DNA of 23,263 nucleotides, taken from NCBI GenBank assembly GCA_949289715.1, contig CASEPJ010000132.1, positions 1 through 23,263 on the forward strand, written 5' to 3'. The translations under genes and the position numbers were made by a program. The notes beneath the pieces were generated by a model. The model saw only the letters and a program-made list of their open reading frames with translations. It was not told the DNA's origin and searched no databases. This document shows, piece by piece, positions 16,706-23,263 of the stretch. Source of the stretch: an uncultured Clostridia bacterium. Lineage in GTDB: Bacteria; Bacillota; Clostridia; Christensenellales; CASEPJ01. Every line of letters begins with the position of its first letter. Position 1 is the first letter of the stretch.

Positions 16706-16820
16706 CGATTCTCCTAAAGCAAAACAAACCGTCTTAAACATTATTTATAAAAATTTTTTTTATATAAGTAAATTGTGTATCCTAACTTTATTTAAAATAT
16801 AAAAATAATTATTATTTCAT

Positions 16821-16842
16821 ATAAACGTCAAATAAACGTCAA
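16821..16842. repeat. Perfect 11-bp tandem direct repeat upstream of galT
   Basis: ATAAACGTCAA occurs at 16821-16831 and again at 16832-16842. On the minus strand each copy reads TTGACGTTTAT, so each holds a -35-like TTGACG. The -10 matches downstream are poor: TGAAAT at 17 bp from the first copy, TATTTT at 18 bp from the second. The site could be a galTE promoter element or a direct-repeat operator. The rest of the 506-bp gap up to 17211 holds no gene. Confidence 0.5.
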
Positions 16843-17109
16843 AACATTTAAAAATCCGTAATATTTTATTAATTTCTATTTTTAATCGCCGAATTATAAA
16901 TGATTTTTATTCACCTATAAACAATAAAAACGGCATAAAAATCTCACCGACTTTTTTAATCGTTATTTATAATTTTAGTTTTGTAATAGAATTAAAAGTT
17001 ATTTTCTAATGGTATAACAGTTTTAATTATATTTTAAGTATAACACAAAGGTTGTTTTATTACAAGTTTTTAATAATGCAAAAAATTATATTATTCTCCT
17101 TTAAAAAAA

Positions 17110-17138
17110 TTGACATTTTTTTATTAATGCTATATATT
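17110..17138 (+). promoter_or_regulatory. Sigma-A-type promoter of the MFS transporter gene
   Basis: TTGACA (17110-17115), a 17-bp spacer, then TATATT (17133-17138). The predicted start near 17145 gives a leader of about 67 nt. A palindrome covers the region from just before the -10 to the start site. Confidence 0.7.
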
Positions 17139-17148
17139 AAACTAGCAT
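17127..17148. promoter_or_regulatory. Operator-like palindrome over the MFS promoter
   Basis: ATGCTA (17127-17132) and TAGCAT (17143-17148) form a perfect inverted repeat with a 10-bp spacer. Half-site centres are 16 bp apart. It brackets the -10 box and predicted start site, where a repressor would block RNA polymerase. No regulator gene is adjacent. Confidence 0.45.
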
Positions 17149-17211
17149 ATTTTTTTATTAATTATCTTAAATTAAAAAATATCAAAATTTAAAAACGCAT
17201 CGGGAGAAATT

Positions 17212-18459
17212 ATGGCACTTACTTATAAACATACTCGATATGCTTGTTATGCAGGCTATATAGTACAAGCAATTATCGTCAACTTTTTACCTTTGCTATT
17301 TGCAATGTTTTCCACAAATTTCGGAATAAGCGTGGCAAAACTCGGCCTTTTGGCTTCTGTAAATTTTGCTATTCAGCTCATAGTGGACTTATTGGGCGCT
17401 AAAATAGCGGTTAAATTAGGTTACAGAATTATAATGGTTGTGGCAAATATTTTAGCGGCAGCCGGACTTATTTGCCTTGCTTTTCTGCCTTTTGTTTTCA
17501 GTGACCCTTACATAGGATTGTTAATATCCGTAATAATCTACGGAATAGGCGGCGGACTTACCGAAGTTTTGGTCAGCCCGATGATAGAAGCTCTCCCCAC
17601 GGACGGAAAAGCATCTTCAATGAGTATGTTGCACTCTTTCTACAGCTGGGGACAAGCCGGAGTAATACTTATATCGGCCTTGTTTTTCGTAACTGCAGGA
17701 ATAGATAATTGGCAAATACTTTCCGTTGCATGGGCAATAATCCCTATACTTACGGCTGTACTTTTTCTCTTCGTACCTATAAGAATGTTGGAAACGGACG
17801 GCAAAGCCGTGCCTATAAAAAAAATAATATCGAATAAATTTTTTTGGCTGTTCTTTTTATTAATGATTTGTTCGGGAGCTGCCGAACAGGGAATGAGTCA
17901 ATGGGCATCTATTTTTGCGGAAACGGGTCTAAAAGTTTCAAAAACTTTAGGCGACATTTTAGGTCCCTGCTGTTTTGCCCTACTGATGGGTGTGGGAAGA
18001 ATGTTCTTCGGCTTTAAAGGCGAAAAAATTAATTTAAAAAAATACATAGTTTTCAGCGGAATATTATGTGTAATCAGTTACCTTATAGCCTGTATTCCCG
18101 GACTTTTTACGGATAAATTAAGTATACTCTCCCTCATCGGTTGCGCTTTATGCGGTCTTTCCGGCGCTATCATGTGGCCGGGAGTTTTAAGTTTGTCGGC
18201 AGAAAAAAATTCTTCGGGAGGTACGGCATTATTCGCACTTTTGGCTTTGGGAGGCGATTTCGGGTGCATTGCGGGCAGCGGCATTGTAGGAACGATTGCC
18301 GAAAAAACATCTTTAAATATAGGTATACTTTCAGCTACCGTTTTTCCCGTATTAATAGTCGTATGTGTTTTAATATTAATACGAATATACAAACACGAAA
18401 ATAAAAAAAATGAACTGAAATTACAAGAAAATCCATCAAAAGCTGAAGAAAATATTTAA
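17212..18459 (+). CDS. Major facilitator superfamily transporter
   Basis: 415 residues with about twelve hydrophobic helices in two halves and a polar lysine-rich C-terminal tail (about 392-415). The loop between helices 2 and 3 (LLGAKIAVKLGYRIIM) fits the MFS motif A position, although its sequence is divergent. The region VSPMIEALPTDGKASSMSML followed by HSFYSWG resembles the FucP/sugar-efflux side of the family, so a sugar or small polar substrate is possible but unproven. The ATG follows a GGGAGAA site. It has its own promoter with an operator-like palindrome and ends at a strong terminator before the esterase gene, so the two are probably separate units. Confidence 0.9.
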   Translation: MALTYKHTRYACYAGYIVQAIIVNFLPLLFAMFSTNFGISVAKLGLLASVNFAIQLIVDLLGAKIAVKLGYRIIMVVANILAAAGLICLAFLPFVFSDPYIGLLISVIIYGIGGGLTEVLVSPMIEALPTDGKASSMSMLHSFYSWGQAGVILISALFFVTAGIDNWQILSVAWAIIPILTAVLFLFVPIRMLETDGKAVPIKKIISNKFFWLFFLLMICSGAAEQGMSQWASIFAETGLKVSKTLGDILGPCCFALLMGVGRMFFGFKGEKINLKKYIVFSGILCVISYLIACIPGLFTDKLSILSLIGCALCGLSGAIMWPGVLSLSAEKNSSGGTALFALLALGGDFGCIAGSGIVGTIAEKTSLNIGILSATVFPVLIVVCVLILIRIYKHENKKNELKLQENPSKAEENI

Positions 18460-18520
18460 AATTAAAAATTATTTGTTTAAATTTTTAATTGTTTGACAAT
18501 AAAATTTCAGTTCTAAATTT

Positions 18521-18552
18521 TTCCGCCTGTTAAAGAAAGGCGGAATTTTTTT
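18521..18552 (+). terminator. Terminator of the MFS gene
   Basis: TTCCGCCT (18521-18528) pairs with AGGCGGAA (18538-18545) around a 9-nt loop, followed directly by T7. This is a textbook Rho-independent terminator, about 60 bp past the MFS stop. An AT-only 11-bp hairpin (18460-18490) comes just before it. Confidence 0.85.
18523..18542 (+). repeat. 20-bp exact repeat, copy 1 (inside the MFS terminator hairpin)
   Basis: CCGCCTGTTAAAGAAAGGCG, covering most of the terminator stem and all of its loop. The identical 20 bases recur at 18703-18722 in the esterase coding sequence, exactly 180 bp further on. Identity stops abruptly on both sides. Confidence 0.9.
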
Positions 18553-18559
18553 AAAAATG

Positions 18560-18588
18560 TTGTAAAATATCGTAAAATATGTTAAAAT
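18560..18588 (+). promoter_or_regulatory. Candidate esterase promoter giving a leaderless transcript
   Basis: TTGTAA (18560-18565), a 17-bp spacer, then TAAAAT (18583-18588). A start about seven bases past the -10 falls on the ATG at 18595. No ribosome site precedes that ATG. AAAA tracts begin at 18564, 18574 and 18584, exactly 10 bp apart, which should curve the DNA. Confidence 0.5.
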
Positions 18589-18594
18589 TATAAT

Positions 18595-20067
18595 ATGAGA
18601 AAAACAACAAAGCCAAACCCTATAGTAAAAACAAAATACGGCATAATAGAAGGAATATATGAAAATAACGTAATGGTTTTCAAAGGAATACCTTACGCAA
18701 AACCGCCTGTTAAAGAAAGGCGTTTTAAAGTCTGCGAGGAGCCGGATATGTTCGACGGAATTTATAAAGCCGATAAATATGCTCCCACATGCCCACAGTT
18801 AATACAAATACAGCTTGAAAAAGAAGATGAAGACTGTCTTTATTTAAATATTTATGCTCCCGATGCTGCGCAATTAAAACCCGTTATGGTGTTTATACAC
18901 GGAGGGTCTTTCCTTTACGGATCGGGTTCCCAATATATATACTACGGGCATAATTTTTGCAAACACGATATTATTACGGTTACTTTCAATTACCGTTTGG
19001 GAGCGTTCGGCGTACTTGATTTTTCTGAAATGGATAAATCGTTGGACTGCAACATATGTTTAAAAGATCAGGCGGCAGCTTTAAAGTGGGTATATGAAAA
19101 TATCGAGTTTTTTGGAGGAGACAAAAATAAAATAACTTTGTGCGGACAATCTGCAGGCGCTATAAGTACGCTGGCGTTAATAAATTCGCCCTATACAAAA
19201 AAATATATTGACAAAGCCATTGTTATGTCTTCCTTCCCTTTTCTTTACAATACAAAAGACAGCAGCCGTGAAACCGCTAAACGGTTTCTTGAAGAAAATA
19301 AAATAACCGATATTTCCATGCTGTTGGAAATGAAAACAAAAAAATTAAAACTTAGTGTTTTAAAACTGATAAAAACTCGTTACCGAATTTGGGGTATGAA
19401 AAGTTTTATGCCCGTAGTCGACGGAGATTTTTTACCCTATTCGCCCTTAGAAAGCGTAAACAAAAAAGAAAACGCAAAAATACCCTTACTTATGGGAACG
19501 GTAGAAAACGAAATAGATATATTATTTAAATTAAATTTAGTAAAAAAGACAGCCAAAAGGGAAATAGCCGATTTTTTAAAATCGGAAGATAAAATTAAAT
19601 CTCAATTAAAAATTAATTACGGCACTTCTGACAAACAACTTGCCGCTTTCGGCAGAGACTGGTTTTTAAAAATGCCCTCCGAATGGTATTTGAAAAAACA
19701 TTGCGAAACAAGCCCGGGATATTTTTATAATTTTTGTTATACTAATCCGTTTTTAAAATTTTCGGGACTGCAATCCTTTCATTCGTGCGATATTATTTTT
19801 GCAATGAAAAATTTTAAAAATACTTTGGGGCGTGCCATAATTGCAACCGATAAAAATAAAAAATCCGCTTTTAAATTGGCAGACAGAATTCAGTCTGCAT
19901 TTGCGGATTTTATAAAAAGCGGAAATTGCGGGTGGGATACCTTCGATCACGACTACTGTACCAAAATTTTCGATATAAATGGAGATATGATTTTAAAAGA
20001 GGGCGATTCTCCCCTAAGGCAATTATGGCGCAAAACTAAATTCTACGGCAATTTTATTAAAGACTGA
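18595..20067 (+). CDS. Carboxylesterase (type B carboxylesterase/lipase family)
   Basis: 490 residues, no signal peptide, so probably cytosolic. The alpha/beta-hydrolase fold carries the type B marks: VFKGIPYAKPP (28-38), EDCLYLNIYAPD (79-90), the oxyanion loop FIHGGSF (100-106), NYRLGAFG (132-139), DQAAALKWVYENIEFFGGD (158-176) and the nucleophile elbow CGQSAGA (S186). The rest of the triad is E306 in GTVENEIDI and H396 in SFHSCD. The family hydrolyses carboxylic esters; the natural substrate is unknown. The ATG at 18595 has no visible ribosome site and abuts a TATAAT-like sequence, suggesting leaderless translation. Codons 37-43 contain the second copy of the 20-bp repeat. It lies 135 bp downstream of the MFS gene, behind that gene's terminator. 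Confidence 0.93.
   Translation: MRKTTKPNPIVKTKYGIIEGIYENNVMVFKGIPYAKPPVKERRFKVCEEPDMFDGIYKADKYAPTCPQLIQIQLEKEDEDCLYLNIYAPDAAQLKPVMVFIHGGSFLYGSGSQYIYYGHNFCKHDIITVTFNYRLGAFGVLDFSEMDKSLDCNICLKDQAAALKWVYENIEFFGGDKNKITLCGQSAGAISTLALINSPYTKKYIDKAIVMSSFPFLYNTKDSSRETAKRFLEENKITDISMLLEMKTKKLKLSVLKLIKTRYRIWGMKSFMPVVDGDFLPYSPLESVNKKENAKIPLLMGTVENEIDILFKLNLVKKTAKREIADFLKSEDKIKSQLKINYGTSDKQLAAFGRDWFLKMPSEWYLKKHCETSPGYFYNFCYTNPFLKFSGLQSFHSCDIIFAMKNFKNTLGRAIIATDKNKKSAFKLADRIQSAFADFIKSGNCGWDTFDHDYCTKIFDINGDMILKEGDSPLRQLWRKTKFYGNFIKD
18703..18722 (+). repeat. 20-bp exact repeat, copy 2 (inside the esterase coding sequence)
   Basis: CCGCCTGTTAAAGAAAGGCG within codons for PPVKERR, residues 37-43 of the esterase. 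This stretch belongs to a conserved family motif (GIPYA.PP...RRF), so the coding copy is the natural source and the terminator copy the likely derivative. Confidence 0.9.
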
Positions 20068-20080
20068 ATGAATTTATAAT

Positions 20081-20111
20081 CGAAATAAATGTTCTTTATT
20101 GTTTTATTTCG
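20081..20111. terminator. Possible shared hairpin between convergent genes
   Basis: CGAAATAAA (20081-20089) pairs with TTTATTTCG (20103-20111) around a 13-nt loop, in the 28-bp gap between the esterase stop and the stop of the facing gene, overlapping the latter. The flanking T-runs are weak, so termination here is only a suggestion. Confidence 0.35.
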
Positions 20112-20818
20112 CTCTCTTTTTCTTCCGTTTCCCTCTCGTCAGTTTGCAAAATATCGCTGTCATCGGATTTTTTCGAGTTTTTTAAATTATCTTTGTTCCT
20201 TTTCTCTTTTTTTGCTTTATCGTTTAACTGCTCTGCTTTAGGAATATAAAATTCAATCGGTTCATTGGGGTTACGCTTTTTTAAATAGGTATATTTCACC
20301 TCTTTTTTCCCCAACGAATATGTAACTATAGGCGTTTTTTTCAAATGAGGCAAGAGTTTAACCACTACTTCCATTACATTGGCTACATTTTCGTAATCAT
20401 GAAAACCGTTCACCGTGTCGAATCTTAAAATTCCCCCTAAATTAGGTATAGGCGGTTTATTGGCGAAAGATTCTATATTTGCAAATTCTTTGTCTTTAGC
20501 TTTAAACAGCCCCACCATGGCATCGCATCTCAATCTGATAATCTGATCGAATTTCACCATTTCGGGAAATTTGCCTTCTATAAATTCTATTCCTTCATCG
20601 GTAATTTTAAATAAAACCTTTTCCTTTGTTTTTGTGGAAATATATATAAAAGCTATACATCCTATAATAACCGAGCCTACCATAAAATAAAAAAAGCCTT
20701 GCTGACTGTCATAAAGAAAAAATCTGTAAACGATACAGAGAATTATCATAACTCCCGTCAGTATTGCCACTTTTAACATACGCTTTTGCAAATCTTTAAC
20801 ATCGTTTTTAACTTCCAT
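20096..20818 (-). CDS. Membrane protein with PH-like cytosolic domain, hypothetical
   Basis: 240 residues. Two membrane helices (about 16-36 and 41-61) form a hairpin. A soluble domain at about 66-160 (VLFKITDEGIEF, VKFDQIIRLR, then an amphipathic helix near 141-155) looks like the bacterial PH-like modules found after two-helix hairpins. The C-terminal 45 residues are highly charged (KKEKRNKDNLKNSKKSDD and a Glu-rich end) and probably disordered. No function can be assigned. The ATG follows an AGAGGTG site and a strong promoter. It is a single-gene unit facing the esterase, with 28 bp between the two stops. Confidence 0.82.
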   Translation of the reverse strand: MEVKNDVKDLQKRMLKVAILTGVMIILCIVYRFFLYDSQQGFFYFMVGSVIIGCIAFIYISTKTKEKVLFKITDEGIEFIEGKFPEMVKFDQIIRLRCDAMVGLFKAKDKEFANIESFANKPPIPNLGGILRFDTVNGFHDYENVANVMEVVVKLLPHLKKTPIVTYSLGKKEVKYTYLKKRNPNEPIEFYIPKAEQLNDKAKKEKRNKDNLKNSKKSDDSDILQTDERETEEKESEIKQ

Positions 20819-20845
20819 CTATCACACCTCTTGTCGAATGTTATA

Positions 20846-20874
20846 ATTATAACAAAATTAAAACATATTATCAA
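20846..20874 (-). promoter_or_regulatory. Promoter of the PH-like membrane protein gene
   Basis: On the minus strand: TTGATA (20874-20869), a 17-bp spacer, then a perfect TATAAT (20851-20846). The predicted leader is about 22 nt and includes the AGAGGTG site. The remaining AT-rich gap up to argS (20875-21161) shows no gene and no T-box. Confidence 0.7.
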
Positions 20875-21098
20875 TTAAATAAATTTGCTTTTTATAAGTT
20901 TATGTGCTAAAATTATATTCTTAAAGCAAAATAATCAATTAAAATTATTAAGTAACTTTCCAAATATATACCATTGATTTATTGTAATAATATGTTTTAA
21001 CATTATATCGGTACTTAATATTGAATGTAAATAATGCAAAAAAATTTAAAACAATCATCGATTAATAGATAAATTAATTTTATTAATTTTTATTTTAA

Positions 21099-21124
21099 AG
21101 CATATAAAATTCTGCTTTTATGCT
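21099..21124 (+). repeat. Imperfect hairpin in the argS leader
   Basis: AGCATA-T-AAA (21099-21108) can pair with TTT-TATGCT (21116-21124) with one bulged base and a 7-nt loop. It lies 38 bp before the argS ATG. There is no T-box sequence or anticodon-specifier stem, so it is not a recognised tRNA-sensing riboswitch. It also covers an unused upstream ATG at 21120. Confidence 0.35.
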
Positions 21125-21161
21125 ATTTAATATTAAAAAAAATACAAAAAGGAACGTACTT

Positions 21162-22862
21162 ATGGATTTTTTTAACGAAATTGTCAATCTCATAAATTTA
21201 GAGGGAATAACAAAAGAAGAAATTGCTCAAACTCTAACCGTTTCAACCGATACAACGAAAGGCGATTTTTGTCTGCCTTGTTTTAAATTTTCTAAAATTT
21301 TAAAGAAATCTCCTCAAGCCATTGCCGATTCAATAAAAGAGTCTATTATAAATTCGGGTAAAAAACTCGTTTTTTTAAATGAAATACAAAGTATTTCCGG
21401 TTATCTTAATTTCTTTATCGACAGAAAAGTTTATGCCACGCAAATATTAAGCACCATACTTTCAGACCCCGAAAATTACGGCAGAAACACTATGGGCAAC
21501 GGAAAAACCATAGTAATAGACTACTCTTCGGTTAATATTGCAAAACCTTTTCATATCGGCCATTTATCTTCTACCGCAATAGGTTCTGCCCTATATAAAA
21601 TATTCAATTATCTCGGGTATAAAGTTGTAGGCGTAAATCATTTGGGAGATTGGGGTACACAATTCGGTAAACTTATAAGCGCATATAAACGTTGGGGAAA
21701 CGATGAAGATATAGAAAAACGAAAACTGACCGCCTTAGTAGAACTTTATGTGCGTTTTCATAAAGAAGCCGAAGAAAATCCCGCTCTGGATGACGAAGGT
21801 AGATATTGGTTCAAAAAAATAGAACAAGGGGACAAAGAAGCCCTTGCCATATTTGATAAATTTAAGAAAATAACCTTATCGGAAGTTGCAAAAACATACA
21901 AAAGATTAAACGTTACCTTCGATTCATTTGCGGGAGAAAGTTTTTATATAGACAAAATGCAACCCGTTTTAGACAAATTAGAAGAAAAAAATCTGTTGAC
22001 CGAATCCAACAACGCCAAAGTGGTAAATTTAGACAAATACAATCTGCCGCCCTGTTTAATTATTAAATCTGACGGTACTTCCCTTTATACGACAAGAGAT
22101 CTTGCAGCCGCATTTTACCGCAAGAAAACATACGATTTTTATAAATGTCTTTATGTGGTCGCCTATCAGCAAAATTTACATTTCGAACAGTTGTTTAAAG
22201 TGCTTGAATTAATGGATTGCGATTGGGCAAAAGACATGGAACACATTGCTTTCGGAATGGTATCTTTAGAAAGCGGATCCATTAAAACCAGAAAAGGCAA
22301 TTTCATCCTTTTAGAAGACGTTTTAGACGAGGCGGTTAAAAGAACAAAACAAATAATACGAGAAAAAGGCACTGTTTTAGAAAATGAAGACGAGGTTGCA
22401 GAAGCAATCGGCGTGGGTGCCGTAGTATTTTCTGTTGTCAGCAACAGCAGAATTAAAGATATAGTTTTTTCATACGATAAAATTTTATCTTTCGAAGGTG
22501 AAAGCGGACCTTACTTGCAATATACGTTTGCGAGAACCAATAGTGTTTTAAATAAAGGAAAATATAAAAATTGCGATGCGGATTTTTCTCTATTGATTGA
22601 CGATTCAAGTTACAGTTTAATAAAAACTCTCAATAGATTTCCTGCCGTCATTGAAGAATCCGCAAAACGCAGAGAACCTTATATAATTACTCGTTTTCTG
22701 TTGGAGACCGCACAAGAATTCAATAAATTTTATATCGACAATAAAATTATTTCGGAAGACGAATCTCTAACAAAAGCCAGACTTTCACTGACTAAGGCGG
22801 TTTCAAGCACAATTAAAATCGGATTATCTCTTTTAGGTATTCAATGTCCCGAAAAAATGTAA
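21162..22862 (+). CDS. argS: Arginyl-tRNA synthetase
   Basis: 566 residues from the ATG at 21162, chosen because AAGGAA lies seven bases upstream. An in-frame ATG at 21120 would add 14 Lys/Asn-rich residues without a ribosome site. The enzyme charges tRNA-Arg with arginine. In order it shows an N-terminal Arg-tRNA-synthetase domain (about 1-100), the class I catalytic core with AKPFHIGH (HIGH at 131-134) and GVNHLGDWGTQFGKLI, and a degenerate KMSKS-type loop GSIKTRKGN (near 372-380). The C-terminal DALR anticodon domain has EFNKFY and ends GLSLLGIQCPEKM. The loop lacks the first lysine of KMSK; K128 just before HIGH is the residue known in many ArgRS enzymes to compensate. It is complete and monocistronic in appearance. 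Confidence 0.96.
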   Translation: MDFFNEIVNLINLEGITKEEIAQTLTVSTDTTKGDFCLPCFKFSKILKKSPQAIADSIKESIINSGKKLVFLNEIQSISGYLNFFIDRKVYATQILSTILSDPENYGRNTMGNGKTIVIDYSSVNIAKPFHIGHLSSTAIGSALYKIFNYLGYKVVGVNHLGDWGTQFGKLISAYKRWGNDEDIEKRKLTALVELYVRFHKEAEENPALDDEGRYWFKKIEQGDKEALAIFDKFKKITLSEVAKTYKRLNVTFDSFAGESFYIDKMQPVLDKLEEKNLLTESNNAKVVNLDKYNLPPCLIIKSDGTSLYTTRDLAAAFYRKKTYDFYKCLYVVAYQQNLHFEQLFKVLELMDCDWAKDMEHIAFGMVSLESGSIKTRKGNFILLEDVLDEAVKRTKQIIREKGTVLENEDEVAEAIGVGAVVFSVVSNSRIKDIVFSYDKILSFEGESGPYLQYTFARTNSVLNKGKYKNCDADFSLLIDDSSYSLIKTLNRFPAVIEESAKRREPYIITRFLLETAQEFNKFYIDNKIISEDESLTKARLSLTKAVSSTIKIGLSLLGIQCPEKM

Positions 22863-22894
22863 ATTTATTACTTACTTAATTATAAAGAAATATA

Positions 22895-22923
22895 TTGACA
22901 AAAAAAATTATCTTTGTTAAAAT
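22895..22923 (+). promoter_or_regulatory. Sigma-A-type promoter of the 101-aa membrane protein gene
   Basis: TTGACA (22895-22900), a 17-bp spacer, then TAAAAT (22918-22923). The predicted start near 22930 gives a leader of about 28 nt carrying AAGGAGG. No terminator hairpin is visible between the argS stop and this promoter. Confidence 0.75.
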
Positions 22924-22957
22924 GACAATATGCCGTTAAGCAATAAGGAGGTTAATA

Positions 22958-23263
22958 ATGTTTAAAAAATCTGAAAAATTATTTGACATTTTAGGAGAAA
23001 TTTTAGCCGTTGTTTTAGTTATTACTTATGCTTTACTTATAGTAGACGCTAATTTCAATTTTATTCCCGAAGGAACAATTATGAATATTTTGGAAATTTT
23101 AAGAACTTACGGTTCGCTTGCATTAGTGGGTGTTGTAGGTCTTGAAGCAATTTCAAAAAGAAATTTAATTTTTAAAATTATATTTTTGGCTTTAATGGCA
23201 CTTATAGTAATTTTCCTTTTCTTCCCGGGAACATACGATAATCTTATAAATTTGGTTAAATAA
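22958..23263 (+). CDS. Small three-helix membrane protein, hypothetical
   Basis: 101 residues, complete, with its TAA ending exactly at the window edge. There are three hydrophobic stretches, at about 11-30, 49-65 and 70-90. The N-terminus is short and positively charged (MFKKSEK) and the SKR loop lies between the second and third helices. No motif identifies a function. The ribosome site AAGGAGG at ideal spacing and a consensus-like promoter indicate strong expression. It follows argS by 95 bp but seems to be transcribed independently. Genes beyond the edge could belong to its operon. Confidence 0.85.
   Translation: MFKKSEKLFDILGEILAVVLVITYALLIVDANFNFIPEGTIMNILEILRTYGSLALVGVVGLEAISKRNLIFKIIFLALMALIVIFLFFPGTYDNLINLVK

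Noticed and set aside
20875..21161. T-box riboswitch upstream of argS
   Set aside because: No T-box consensus, no specifier stem and no terminator/antiterminator pair could be found in the leader.
1..23263. CRISPR array, transposon, prophage or defence island
   Set aside because: No regular spaced repeats, transposase, integrase, phage structural or nuclease genes were seen; gene content is metabolic and housekeeping.

Overview
The window reads as a chromosomal stretch from an AT-rich, low-GC Gram-positive bacterium, most likely an anaerobic member of the Clostridia. The grounds are: AT-rich intergenic DNA; AGGAGG-like ribosome binding sites and TTGACA/TATAAT promoters; a BofA-family gene, typical of endospore-forming lineages; a long-type (Firmicutes-type) GalT; and a DRE-TIM acyltransferase resembling the Re-citrate synthases of strict anaerobes. 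The species cannot be named from this sequence. No tRNA, rRNA, CRISPR array, transposase, integrase, phage gene or toxin-antitoxin pair was seen, so this looks like core and metabolic chromosome rather than an accessory island.

Layout. From 1 to about 10.9 kb everything is on the minus strand. First comes an exporter-type ABC transporter, cut by the left edge, that carries an unusual N-terminal soluble domain and a zinc ribbon before the permease. Next is a 955-aa cytosolic glycoside hydrolase-like protein, then a two-gene unit of a 51-aa ORF and bofA. A run of amino-acid and central-metabolism genes follows, read right to left: aspartate aminotransferase-like enzyme, Re-citrate synthase/isopropylmalate synthase-like enzyme, a small P-loop ATPase, and threonine synthase with a strong terminator. 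deoC (11.5-12.1 kb) is a lone plus-strand gene with its own promoter and terminator. From 16.7 down to 12.5 kb a minus-strand cluster encodes galT and galE (overlapping by 4 bp), a HAD phosphatase and a membrane-anchored SGNH hydrolase. From 17.2 kb the plus strand carries an MFS transporter, a carboxylesterase and, further on, argS and a small membrane protein. One minus-strand membrane protein lies between the esterase and argS.

How the genes fit together. galTE supplies the Leloir steps from galactose-1-phosphate to UDP-glucose (galK is not in the window). deoC feeds deoxyribose phosphate into glycolysis. The aminotransferase, citrate-synthase-like enzyme and threonine synthase sit around oxaloacetate, aspartate and threonine. 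The rest are independent single-gene units, several with a good sigma-A-type promoter.

No convincing new multi-gene system was found. The observations most worth a second look are small: an exact 20-bp repeat shared by the MFS terminator hairpin and the downstream esterase coding sequence, exactly 180 bp apart; an apparently leaderless esterase promoter with A-tracts phased at 10 bp; an operator-like palindrome over the MFS promoter; direct repeats upstream of galT and of the citrate-synthase-like gene; and the domain architecture of the ABC transporter.
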